Below the pieces are notes generated by a model. That model searched no databases and had not been told where the DNA came from. It saw only the letters and a program-made list of their open reading frames with translations. Source: Clostridium_AW malenominatum (lineage in GTDB: Bacteria > Bacillota > Clostridia > Clostridiales > Clostridiaceae). From it: DNA of 64,000 bases. The stretch covers positions 1,178,001 to 1,242,000 of the forward strand of contig NZ_BAAACF010000001.1 of the NCBI RefSeq assembly GCF_039521365.1. The letters run 5' to 3'. Positions 41,846 through 49,819 of the stretch are shown one piece after another (position 1 is the stretch's first letter; each line of letters opens with the position of its first letter). The translations under genes were made by a program, and so were the position numbers.

Positions 41846-42862
41846 ATGATAAAGAAAATTATTCTATCAGGCTTTGGTAATGTGGGAAAAGAATTTGTTA
41901 AGCTCTTAAATGAAAAAAAATCATATATTAAAGAAAAATATGACTTAACTTTAGTCTTATGTGGAATTTTAGAAAAGGATGGATGTATTTATGAAGATAG
42001 AGGTCTTGATATGTCCTATCTATACGATTGTCCATTAGGTTCTAGAGGAATACTAAAATATAGTGACTTTAATAGAGAGGCTTTTTATAACTATCCCGTT
42101 TTAGAGGGAGATATATTAGTTGAATGTACTCCAAGCAATATAGAAACTGGAGGACCTTCTTTAAATTATATTATAAATTCTATAAATAGAGGTATGGATA
42201 TAGTTATGCTTTCTAAGGGAGCATTAGTAACAAACTTTAATCAATTAATAGAACTTGCTAATAAAAAGGATGTTAAGATTAAATATAGTGGTGCAACGGC
42301 TGCAGCACTACCTACTTTAGATTTAGGCACATATAGCTTGGCAGCTTCTCAAATTAAAAATATAACAGGAATTTTAAATGGGACAACTAATTATATATTG
42401 AATAGAATGTTTGAAGATGACATATCCTTTGAAGAGGCTTTACAAGAGGCAGTAGAAAAAGGTATAGCTGAAAGAGAAAATTCCATGGATATAGATGGAA
42501 TTGATAGTGCTTCTAAATTATTAATTTTAAGCAATAGTTTAATGGATACAACTTATTCCTTAGAAGATGTATCTATTACAGGAATTAGAGATATAAAAAA
42601 ACAGCATATTCTTCAAGCTAAGGAAGAAAATAAAGTTATAAAATTATTATGCAAAGCGTATGCTAAAGATGGCAAATGGATGTTAGAAGTTACGCCTGAA
42701 AAAATAGATACAAATAGTCTTTTAGGGAATATAAAGGGTAGCAATAAGGGAATATTATTTAATACAGATACCATGGGAGAAATATATTTAATAGGTGGAG
42801 CTTCAAATCCAAGAGGGGCAGCAGCGGCTGCATTAAAAGATATCATAAATATATATATTTAA
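41846..42862 (+). CDS. hom: Homoserine dehydrogenase (no ACT domain)
   Basis: 338 residues. An N-terminal NAD(P) Rossmann domain (GFGNVGKEFVKLL, about 9-21) joins the homoserine dehydrogenase catalytic domain. Key parts are GDILVECTPSNIETGGPSL, MLSKGALV, YSGATAAALPTLDLG, GILNGTTNYIL (about 175-185) and DIDGIDSASKLLIL (substrate/catalytic Asp-Lys helix). It reduces aspartate semialdehyde to homoserine for Thr/Met. The C-terminal ACT domain is missing, so threonine feedback of the usual sort is not expected. Other Thr genes are not adjacent, so a related 2-oxo/semialdehyde substrate cannot be excluded. Confidence 0.83.
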   Translation: MIKKIILSGFGNVGKEFVKLLNEKKSYIKEKYDLTLVLCGILEKDGCIYEDRGLDMSYLYDCPLGSRGILKYSDFNREAFYNYPVLEGDILVECTPSNIETGGPSLNYIINSINRGMDIVMLSKGALVTNFNQLIELANKKDVKIKYSGATAAALPTLDLGTYSLAASQIKNITGILNGTTNYILNRMFEDDISFEEALQEAVEKGIAERENSMDIDGIDSASKLLILSNSLMDTTYSLEDVSITGIRDIKKQHILQAKEENKVIKLLCKAYAKDGKWMLEVTPEKIDTNSLLGNIKGSNKGILFNTDTMGEIYLIGGASNPRGAAAAALKDIINIYI

Positions 42863-42880
42863 TAAAAAGGGGAGAAGATT

Positions 42881-43390
42881 GTGTTCATATATATAATGAT
42901 TTTCGTTGCTAAAATAGTTGAAGTAGCTCTTATGACTATAAGGACTGTATTAATCACTAGAGGAGAAAAGGTATATGGATCAATTATTGGTTTCTTTGAA
43001 ATATCAATATGGTTATATCTTATCAATAAGGTTTTAGTTGGAATCAGTGAAGATCCTATAAGAATGGTTACTTATGCTTTAGGATATGCCTGTGGTAATT
43101 ACGTAGGGTGTATAATGGAGGAAAAATTAGCATTAGGACTACTTACTATAAGTGTAATAATTCCCGAGATGGAAGGAGAGGAACTTATAGAAATCCTAAG
43201 AAAAGAAAATGTTGGAGTAACAAAGGTAAAAGCAGAAGGTATAAATAAAGATAAAAGTTTACTATTGCTTCATATAAAAAGAAAAAGAAAAAATGAAGTT
43301 ATTAAACTTATAGAGGAGAATGGTAGAAATTGCGTTATATCCATAAGCGATACTAAGACTGTTATGGGTGGTTACGGTATAAAAAAATAA
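42881..43390 (+). CDS. DUF2179/UPF0316 membrane protein
   Basis: 169 residues: three N-terminal transmembrane helices (about 2-22, 32-52, 60-80) with the family pattern AKIVEVALMTIRTVLITRGEK. A soluble C-terminal DUF2179 domain follows (about 95-165; GLLTISVIIPEMEGEELIEILRKENVGVTKVKAEG). The function of the family is unknown. Start GTG 42881, 18 nt after the homoserine dehydrogenase gene, with GGGGAG upstream, so the two are probably co-transcribed. Confidence 0.83.
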   Translation: MFIYIMIFVAKIVEVALMTIRTVLITRGEKVYGSIIGFFEISIWLYLINKVLVGISEDPIRMVTYALGYACGNYVGCIMEEKLALGLLTISVIIPEMEGEELIEILRKENVGVTKVKAEGINKDKSLLLLHIKRKRKNEVIKLIEENGRNCVISISDTKTVMGGYGIKK

Positions 43391-43555
43391 GCTTTCCAAT
43401 TAAGGAGAGCTTTTCTTTAATTTTACTATAATGTATAATTATAATAAAAAAAGTATTAAATACATTGAAATTTATCAAAAAATGTTATATTATACAATAT
43501 ATAAGACATGTAATTATAAGTAATTATTTCAATATTTTTTTAGGAGGGGATTAAA

Positions 43556-45637
43556 ATAAAATCGATAAAACATAAACTAATTGCTGCCGCAATAGTACTT
43601 GTGGCTGTACCAATTTTAATTGTTACAATTATGTCTTCGTTAATAACAAGTAAAAACCTTACAACTCATTTTCACGAAGACCATAAAACCCTGTCTAACA
43701 CTATAGCTAATGGAGTAACAGATTATATGACAAAGGCATATGTGTTGACAGAAGAACTTATAAGTAATCATTATGTAAGACAAATGGATGGAAAGATGCA
43801 AGATATAGCTGTAAAGGATACCATGAAAAGAAATCCCTATTTTGATTTGTTTTGTATTCAGGATATGAAGGGTGACCAAACAGCTAGAACTACAGGAAAA
43901 TTAGCTAATAGAGCAGATAGATGGTGGTTTAAGCAAAGTGTTGAGATGAAAAAACCCTTTGTTAGTAAATCTTATCTTACTGTAAATGATGATAGTGACG
44001 CTATAAACTCAATTATATTCCCAATTTTCGATGTGGAAAATAAGATGGTAGGCGTAATGGATGCAGATCTAAAGTTGGACGAGCTTCAAAAGATGGTTGA
44101 AAAGTATAGTACAGAATCAGTTTACGCTTATGTAATAGACGGAGAAGGAGCAGTAATTGCCCATCCAGAACAAAATCAAGTTCAAGAAATATATAACTAC
44201 AAGAACTTAACAAAGACTGTTAGACAAAGAGATGCTTCAGGAAAAGTAATTAAGGATGAAAAGGGTGCTCCTAAAACTGAAACTGGAGAAATAAAAGTAC
44301 CAGATAGGCTAAAGGAAGTCACATTAGAAGCGTTAGCAGGTAAGTCTGGTGTTGTAGAATATAAGGATTTAAATGGTGATGTTATTATTAGTGCATATCA
44401 AACTATAAAATTACCAGGAGAGTCTGATAACTGGGCTGTTATAACAGTAGAAAAGAAAAGCCATGCATTAGCTTTGGTTAACTACATACAAAAAGCAAGT
44501 TATGTAATTGGAGCTGTAATATTATTAATAGTAATAGTAATTACTTATTTATTCTCAAGTAACTTTGTAAAACCATTAGTAGGTTTGGTACATGTTACAG
44601 AAAAAGCTTCTTCTGGGGACTTAACGGTTTATAGTGATTATAAATCTAAAGATGAAGTGGGAGTATTAAGCAATAGTTTTAATGCTATGCTAGATAATAT
44701 GAAGAATCTTATTAAAAATATTAATGATGCTTCTGGTGTTGTATCTCATTCGTCAGAATCCTTAATGGCATCCACTCAGCAAACATCAAGTTCTATTAGT
44801 GAGGTAGCAGAGACAATAACGGAGATAGCTTCAAGTATGGAAAGAGGAGCGGAAAATTCAAGAGAGGGTGTACTTGCAGCTAATGAACTTTCAAAAGAAT
44901 TAGATTTAGTTGTAAAGAGAATTTCCGAAAGTATAGAAACAACTAATAAAGTTCATCAAGTTTCAACCATGGGCTTCCAAACAATTAATAAGTTAGAAGC
45001 TAAAAATATGGAAAGCAGTGATGTGGTTAAGGCGGTATCTAAGGTTATTAACGACTTAAGCTACAAAGCAAATAATATAGGTGGAATTGTTGAAACTATT
45101 ACTTCTATTTCAGAGCAAACTAATTTACTTGCTCTAAATGCAGCTATTGAAGCGGCTAGAGCAGGTGAAGCTGGAAGAGGTTTCTCAGTGGTAGCGGAAG
45201 AAGTTAGAAAGCTTTCTGAAAACACTGCTCAATCAACTAACAATGTTAAATCTATTATTACTAGTATTCAAAAAGATATAGAGATAGCTTTAGACACAAT
45301 TAAAGTTTCTGATGCTGTAATCAAAGATCAAAATGAAGCAGTAGATAATACTCGTGACACCTTTAATGAAATAAATACTTCTATAGTAAATGTAGTAGAA
45401 AAAATCAACAACATTTCTGAAAGTTTAAAGAGTGTTGACCAATGTAGAAATAAACTTTTAACAGTGGTAGAGGATGTTTCAAGAATATCAAATACTATTG
45501 CTGATGCGGCACAAAATGTTAGTGGAGCAACAGAAGAGCAGAATGCAGAGATGGAAGAAATAAATGCATTATCTGAAGAGCTAAATAGAATGGCTCAAAC
45601 CCTTGAAAAAGATATAAGAACATTTAAAATAAAATAA
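43556..45637 (+). CDS. Methyl-accepting chemotaxis protein (dCache) with apparent AUA start
   Basis: About 693 residues: TM1 (about 8-30), an extracellular dCache ligand domain (about 40-285), TM2 (about 305-327), HAMP (about 328-380), and a cytoplasmic signalling hairpin with the tip ISEQTNLLALNAAIEAARAGEAGRGFSVVAEEVRKL. The ligand domain has R-W-W-F and a later Asp (GVMDADL) that fit the RxW[YF]...D pattern of amino-acid-sensing dCache domains. No ATG/GTG/TTG lies between the in-frame stop (43541) and GTG 43601 inside TM1. AGGAGG at 43542-43547 points to ATA 43556. A GTG start would cut off half of TM1. Confidence 0.85.
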   Translation: MKSIKHKLIAAAIVLVAVPILIVTIMSSLITSKNLTTHFHEDHKTLSNTIANGVTDYMTKAYVLTEELISNHYVRQMDGKMQDIAVKDTMKRNPYFDLFCIQDMKGDQTARTTGKLANRADRWWFKQSVEMKKPFVSKSYLTVNDDSDAINSIIFPIFDVENKMVGVMDADLKLDELQKMVEKYSTESVYAYVIDGEGAVIAHPEQNQVQEIYNYKNLTKTVRQRDASGKVIKDEKGAPKTETGEIKVPDRLKEVTLEALAGKSGVVEYKDLNGDVIISAYQTIKLPGESDNWAVITVEKKSHALALVNYIQKASYVIGAVILLIVIVITYLFSSNFVKPLVGLVHVTEKASSGDLTVYSDYKSKDEVGVLSNSFNAMLDNMKNLIKNINDASGVVSHSSESLMASTQQTSSSISEVAETITEIASSMERGAENSREGVLAANELSKELDLVVKRISESIETTNKVHQVSTMGFQTINKLEAKNMESSDVVKAVSKVINDLSYKANNIGGIVETITSISEQTNLLALNAAIEAARAGEAGRGFSVVAEEVRKLSENTAQSTNNVKSIITSIQKDIEIALDTIKVSDAVIKDQNEAVDNTRDTFNEINTSIVNVVEKINNISESLKSVDQCRNKLLTVVEDVSRISNTIADAAQNVSGATEEQNAEMEEINALSEELNRMAQTLEKDIRTFKIK

Positions 45638-45642
45638 TTTTA

Positions 45643-45685
45643 CAAAAAGAAGAGCTACATCTTAATTAGGATGTAGCTTTCTTTT
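45643..45685. terminator. Bidirectional terminator between the chemoreceptor and kamA
   Basis: AAGAAgAGCTACATC / GATGTAGCTttCTT around TTAATTAG, with T/A tails on both sides. The right arm encodes the last residues (KATS) of KamA on the minus strand. Confidence 0.8.
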
Positions 45686-46940
45686 TATATTCTTCAATTC
45701 TAGCTTTTCTATCTAAAGATTTAGGTTCAAGATTTACTCTTTGATTTTCTAAAAGAGAGGAAACGCCAGTAGAGGAAATGTTTTTATTATCAGTGCAACC
45801 TGGGCATTTACAATCTATTTCTTCGAAGGAAGCTGGTTCTGTATAAGTGGTAATTACTCCCTCATAATTTCTTAATACTACCTTGGATGGAGATTGAGAA
45901 ATTACATATTGAGGCATTACAGGTATCTTTCCTCCTCCACCTGGAGCATCTACCACAAAAGTAGGAACGCAGTAACCAGAAGTGTGTCCTCTTAGGCCTT
46001 CAATTATTTCAATTCCCTTAGAAACTTTTGTTCTAAAATGCTCAATTCCTTGAGATAAATCGCATTGATATAAATAATAAGGTCTAACCCTCATCTTTAC
46101 TAATTTATTAACTAAATCCTTTTGTATATTAACGCAATCATTTACTCCTCTTAAAAGAACTGACTGGTTTCCTAGCGGGATTCCTGCATTAGCAAGTTTT
46201 TCGCAGGCTTTTATTGAAGCTTCAGTAATTTCATTTGGATGATTAAAGTGAGTATTTAACCAAATAGGATGGTATTTTTTTAGCATGTTCACTAAATCAT
46301 CTGTTATTCTCATTGGATTAACCACCGGAATTCTAGAACCAATTCTTATAATCTCTACATGAGGAATTTCTCGTAAGTTTTTTATAATATATTCAAGCTT
46401 ATCATCACTAACCATTAGTCCATCTCCACCAGAAAGAAGAACGTCTCTAACAACAGGAGTATTTCTGATGTAATCTAGAGCCATTTCAATACGCTCATTT
46501 GGCATAAAGGAATCGGTGTGGCCAGCAAATCTTCTTCTAGTGCAATGTCTACAATACATGGAACACATATCAGTAATTAAAAACAATACTCTATCTGGAT
46601 AAGCATGAGTAAGTCCTGGCACTGGCGAGGTAGCATCTTCATGTAATGGATCATTCATATCTGCCTCTGAGAAACATAACTCTTGAATAGTAGGAACAGC
46701 TTGTTTTCTAATAGGATCATTTAAATCATTAGGGTTTATTAAAGTAGCATAATAAGGGGATATACCCATTCTTAAGCTTTCTAAACATTTATCAATAGCG
46801 CCTTCTTCTTCAGGTAATAAATTAATAACTTTCTTTAGCTGTTCAACGGTAGTAATTCTATTTCTAACTTGCCATTTCCAATCGTTCCATTCTTCTTCAG
46901 TAACATCTTTCCACAACTCAATTTCTCTATAATTTCTCAT
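45666..46940 (-). CDS. kamA: L-lysine 2,3-aminomutase KamA
   Basis: 424-residue radical SAM/PLP enzyme moving the 2-amino group of lysine to C3 to give beta-lysine. The cluster motif is C126-x3-C130-x2-C133 (MCSMYCRHCTRRRF). The PLP lysine is K338 in DAPGGGGK. Both substrate-side-chain aspartates of the C. subterminale enzyme (D293, D330) are kept as D294 and D331, while glutamate aminomutases have replaced them, so lysine is the expected substrate. The C-terminus has CKCPGC, as in relatives (zinc). It overlaps the NodB-like gene by 4 bp (ATGA). No kamDE/kdd/kce/kal fermentation genes adjoin. Confidence 0.93.
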   Translation of the reverse strand: MRNYREIELWKDVTEEEWNDWKWQVRNRITTVEQLKKVINLLPEEEGAIDKCLESLRMGISPYYATLINPNDLNDPIRKQAVPTIQELCFSEADMNDPLHEDATSPVPGLTHAYPDRVLFLITDMCSMYCRHCTRRRFAGHTDSFMPNERIEMALDYIRNTPVVRDVLLSGGDGLMVSDDKLEYIIKNLREIPHVEIIRIGSRIPVVNPMRITDDLVNMLKKYHPIWLNTHFNHPNEITEASIKACEKLANAGIPLGNQSVLLRGVNDCVNIQKDLVNKLVKMRVRPYYLYQCDLSQGIEHFRTKVSKGIEIIEGLRGHTSGYCVPTFVVDAPGGGGKIPVMPQYVISQSPSKVVLRNYEGVITTYTEPASFEEIDCKCPGCTDNKNISSTGVSSLLENQRVNLEPKSLDRKARIEEYKKKATS

Positions 46941-47695
46941 ACACTTTCCTCCTGTATTAATTTACTTTGTATTTGATGAATATCTTCTTTTAAACCATCT
47001 CTTTCATAATGAAAATCCAAAGGATCTAGTAGATAACTATGAGTAACCCCTATAGCATACCTATCTTTTTCCTTAGCTTCGTTTAGGAGCTCAATTAATT
47101 TATCAGAAGAAAAATATTCTAATCTTAACTCTTCTTTTTCGTCTTTAGCATACACAGGTAATGACGTAAGAAGACCGTTATTTACACTATATTGCTCTCT
47201 GTAAATATTATGGGATTCAAATCTTATATCTGTAAGCTCCCATAATGCTTTTGCGGTGTCATTATTCATGGAGAAATATCCACCTCTATATATCTGAATA
47301 GGTTCAATACCTTTTTCTTTCAAGTAATCCATGGAATGTTTGATTATAATTTTTTGCTCGTCAAAATTATAGGAAGCTAATAAATGCTCCTCCGGCTTTA
47401 GAAAACTACATTTTAAATTTAGTTCCTCAGGAAGGTTTTCGGGGTGTATATGCAATCCAAAAATTACATTATACTCTTTAATTTTTTCCGTTAAATTTAG
47501 CTTATGAAGCATGTCTGCAAAAAATGGAGTTATAAATAAAATGGTAGTAATACCATTATCAGAATTCAATTTTAAAAATCTCTCTAGATTTAAAACATTA
47601 TTTTCTAAATTTTTATCAAAATTAGTTCCTTCACAATCTATTGAAATAATGTATTTAAAATTATCCGTATTCATCAATTCTAATATATCTTTCAT
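46937..47695 (-). CDS. Polysaccharide-deacetylase-like (NodB-fold) protein
   Basis: 252 residues, first gene of the kamA operon. The layout is that of NodB-type amidohydrolases: an early acidic motif SIDCEG (about 18-23), a His-His motif GLHIHPENLP (about 80-89), an Arg-containing YRGGYFSMN (about 141-149) and a late His in IGVTHSYLLDP. No signal peptide or membrane helix, so it is cytoplasmic, unlike wall deacetylases. It may deacylate a soluble metabolite; a link to beta-lysine is suggested only by the 4-bp overlap with kamA. AAGGGGGAT precedes the ATG. Confidence 0.7.
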   Translation of the reverse strand: MKDILELMNTDNFKYIISIDCEGTNFDKNLENNVLNLERFLKLNSDNGITTILFITPFFADMLHKLNLTEKIKEYNVIFGLHIHPENLPEELNLKCSFLKPEEHLLASYNFDEQKIIIKHSMDYLKEKGIEPIQIYRGGYFSMNNDTAKALWELTDIRFESHNIYREQYSVNNGLLTSLPVYAKDEKEELRLEYFSSDKLIELLNEAKEKDRYAIGVTHSYLLDPLDFHYERDGLKEDIHQIQSKLIQEESV

Positions 47696-47725
47696 AAGTA
47701 AAATCCCCCTTTAAGCTCTTGAAAA

Positions 47726-47800
47726 ATTACAACTTTAATTATATAATGAGGTTGTAACTAAATAACAACTTTATTATACTATACAGGTTTTTGGTTGTCA
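47726..47800. promoter_or_regulatory. Divergent kamA / dehydrogenase promoter with ACAAC-GTTGT half-sites
   Basis: Four alternating half-sites: ACAAC (47729-47733), GTTGT (47751-47755), ACAAC (47765-47769), GTTGT (47794-47798). The first and third extend into a direct repeat ACAACTTTA(A)TTATA. TTGTAA (47752-47757)-17-TATACT (47775-47780) is a plausible plus-strand promoter; ATTATA elements can serve as minus-strand -10 boxes. It probably binds the BusR-like regulator encoded downstream (inference). Confidence 0.55.
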
Positions 47801-47853
47801 AAAACTTTCATATAAAAAATAATTAATAATTTGTTAAGAATAGGGGGATAAAA

Positions 47854-48972
47854 ATGATTACATTAGGATTTCCAAGAATGCACAAGGAAGAGAATGAAAA
47901 GAGGGATTTTTTGCCTGACTTTTTTCAAAGATTAAAGGTAGAAAAGGGAGAATTTTATTTAGAAAAAGGTTATGGCTCTAAAATGGGAATAAGTGAAGAA
48001 GAGTATTTAAAGGCCAACGAAAATATTAAATTCGTATCAAAAGAAGAATGTTATAAACAAAAGATAGTTGTGGTTTTAAGATCTCCAGAATTTGATGAAA
48101 TAGATATAATGGAAGATGGAAGTACATTAGTTAGCATGCTTCACTATCCTACAAGACCTACTAGAGTGGAAAGGCTAAAGAGTAAAAATATATTTGGAGT
48201 ATCCATGGATTCTCTAAGAAATGATTTTTCAGAGAGAATAGTAGTAAATTATAATGGCACTTCTGGCAATGGCATAGAAATGGCCTTTGAAGAATTAAGC
48301 AAAAGTATGAAGGATTTCTATTCTAAAGACCGAGAGGTTATAAATGTAACAATAATGGGAATGGGAATGGTAGGGCTTTATGCTGCAAGAGCTGCAGGAA
48401 AGTATGGTAATAAGGATTTAAATAATAAAATGGCGGGTTTTGGAACAAAAGGAATAAAAGTAACCATGCTTCCAAGAACTATTACAGGAGATAAAGAAGA
48501 AATAATAAAAGAATTAAAGAAAGCAGATATTTTAGTGGATGCTACCACAAGGGATGATGCATCAAAATTTATTATCGAAAATGAGCTGATTGCACATTTA
48601 AAACCACATGCTATAATTCTTGATTTAACAGCAGATCCATATTTAGTGGATACAAATCCAATTGGAGTTAAAGCTATAGAGGGAATTCCTACAGGAACTT
48701 TAGATAAACCAGTAATATATCCTGAGGATGAAATATATAATACAATTCCTAAGGAAGTAAAAACACATAACAGAAGAACAGTAGTAGGTTGCAACGCATG
48801 GCCAGGAATTAAACCAGAGGAGTGTATGTATTTATATGGAATGCAGTTATTCCCAATAGTGCAGCAACTTATACGATTGGATAGAAATGACTTTTCTTTA
48901 GAAAATGATGATTTCTTTAATAGAGCAATTTATAGAGCTACAATAGAATACTTTGAAAAGCATGAAAAATAG
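47854..48972 (+). CDS. Alanine-dehydrogenase/transhydrogenase-like NAD(P) oxidoreductase, substrate unknown
   Basis: 372 residues. The N-terminal AlaDH/PNT-like domain (ITLGFPRMHKEENEKRDFLPDFF...) has an early Arg/Lys-rich catalytic region. It is followed by a Rossmann domain with GMGMVGLYAARAAGKYG (about 168-184) and a helical C-terminus (GCNAWPGIKPEECMYLYG). It is not a standard alanine dehydrogenase: the RVAxxP start motif is missing and large segments are divergent. Candidate roles are oxidative or reductive reactions on an amino acid (lysine/beta-lysine/ornithine type), as in carboxyethyl-ornithine synthases. It is divergent from kamA and followed by the regulator. AGGGGGAT precedes the ATG. 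Confidence 0.65.
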   Translation: MITLGFPRMHKEENEKRDFLPDFFQRLKVEKGEFYLEKGYGSKMGISEEEYLKANENIKFVSKEECYKQKIVVVLRSPEFDEIDIMEDGSTLVSMLHYPTRPTRVERLKSKNIFGVSMDSLRNDFSERIVVNYNGTSGNGIEMAFEELSKSMKDFYSKDREVINVTIMGMGMVGLYAARAAGKYGNKDLNNKMAGFGTKGIKVTMLPRTITGDKEEIIKELKKADILVDATTRDDASKFIIENELIAHLKPHAIILDLTADPYLVDTNPIGVKAIEGIPTGTLDKPVIYPEDEIYNTIPKEVKTHNRRTVVGCNAWPGIKPEECMYLYGMQLFPIVQQLIRLDRNDFSLENDDFFNRAIYRATIEYFEKHEK

Positions 48973-49054
48973 TAGAAAAAAAGAGATTTTTGTTGTAATA
49001 TATATATGAGATTAATAAATTGTGAATTAAATATATAATACTGGAGGAATAACA

Positions 49055-49690
49055 ATGAAAGTCCATCAAGGTGGGGCGGTATACAAAAATATAGCTTTAG
49101 ATGTTGCTAATAAAATAGTTTTGGGTGACTTTAAAATAGATGAAAAAATTAGTGGAAGATCTACCTTAGCCAGCATGTATAACGTATCCCCTGAAACCAT
49201 AAGAAGGGCAATTGCTCTTCTTGAAGAAATGAATGTAGTTTCATCTACAAGAGGAAGCGGCATAGAAATTTTATCAATGTCTGCTGCAGAAAAGTTCATA
49301 GAAAAATATAAGGACACGGAATATGTGTCTACGGTAAAAGAGAACATATTTAAATTAATTGAAAAAAAGAAACAATTAGATGACGAAATACAACTTAATT
49401 TTGAAAAAATATTAGATTTTATTGATAGGTTTAAAAACATTACTCCTTTTACTTTAATTGAAATTGAAATTACTAAAGAGTGCAAGGTAATTGACAAAAA
49501 CATTAATGAAGTTAGATTTTGGCAAGCAACAGGGGCTACAATTGTTGCATATAGAAGAGGAGAAGAAATTGTAATATCTCCTGGACCTAATTATAAATTT
49601 AAATCTGGAGATATTATTGTAGTTATAGGAAGTAGCAATGTATATGACAGCGTATATAATTATATATACAATAGTTTTTGTGAAGAGTAA
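49055..49690 (+). CDS. BusR-like regulator: GntR HTH + coiled coil + RCK_C domain
   Basis: 211 residues. A GntR-type winged helix (about 1-75; YKNIALDVANKIVLGDFKIDEKISGRSTLASMYNVSPETIRRAIALLEEMNVV) is followed by a helical coiled coil (about 78-125). The C-terminal TrkA-C/RCK_C domain (about 125-205) includes LIEIEITKECKVIDKNINEVRFWQATGATIVAYRRGEE...YKFKSGDIIVVIGSS. This is the domain order and size of BusR, the streptococcal/lactococcal repressor of osmolyte uptake that binds c-di-AMP through RCK_C. GTTGTAA occurs upstream (48992-48998). Ligand and targets here are inferred. Confidence 0.8.
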   Translation: MKVHQGGAVYKNIALDVANKIVLGDFKIDEKISGRSTLASMYNVSPETIRRAIALLEEMNVVSSTRGSGIEILSMSAAEKFIEKYKDTEYVSTVKENIFKLIEKKKQLDDEIQLNFEKILDFIDRFKNITPFTLIEIEITKECKVIDKNINEVRFWQATGATIVAYRRGEEIVISPGPNYKFKSGDIIVVIGSSNVYDSVYNYIYNSFCEE

Positions 49691-49702
49691 GATTAAAAGT
49701 TT

Positions 49703-49737
49703 AAAACGCATCAAGCAGCCTTGTTTGATGTGTTTTC
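49703..49737 (+). terminator. Terminator after the BusR-like gene
   Basis: AAAACGCATCAA / TTTGATGTGTTTT hairpin (G-T pairs allowed) with a loop of about 9 nt, just downstream of the stop. Confidence 0.75.
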
Positions 49738-49819
49738 CTTATTAGTTTGACAAGGATAAAGGCGAAATATATACTATATTTATGCAATTAATTAAAGTAT
49801 ATAAATGGAGGAAAGTTTA

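Noticed and set aside
43601..45637. GTG 43601 as the chemoreceptor start
   Set aside because: It lies inside TM1, lacks a ribosome site and ignores a strong AGGAGG 54 nt upstream.
45666..46940. KamA as a glutamate 2,3-aminomutase
   Set aside because: Both lysine side-chain aspartates (D294, D331) are conserved; glutamate aminomutases have other residues at these positions.
45666..49690. Lysine fermentation operon
   Set aside because: No kamDE, kdd, kce, kal or CoA-transferase genes are present, and the neighbours are unrelated to that pathway.
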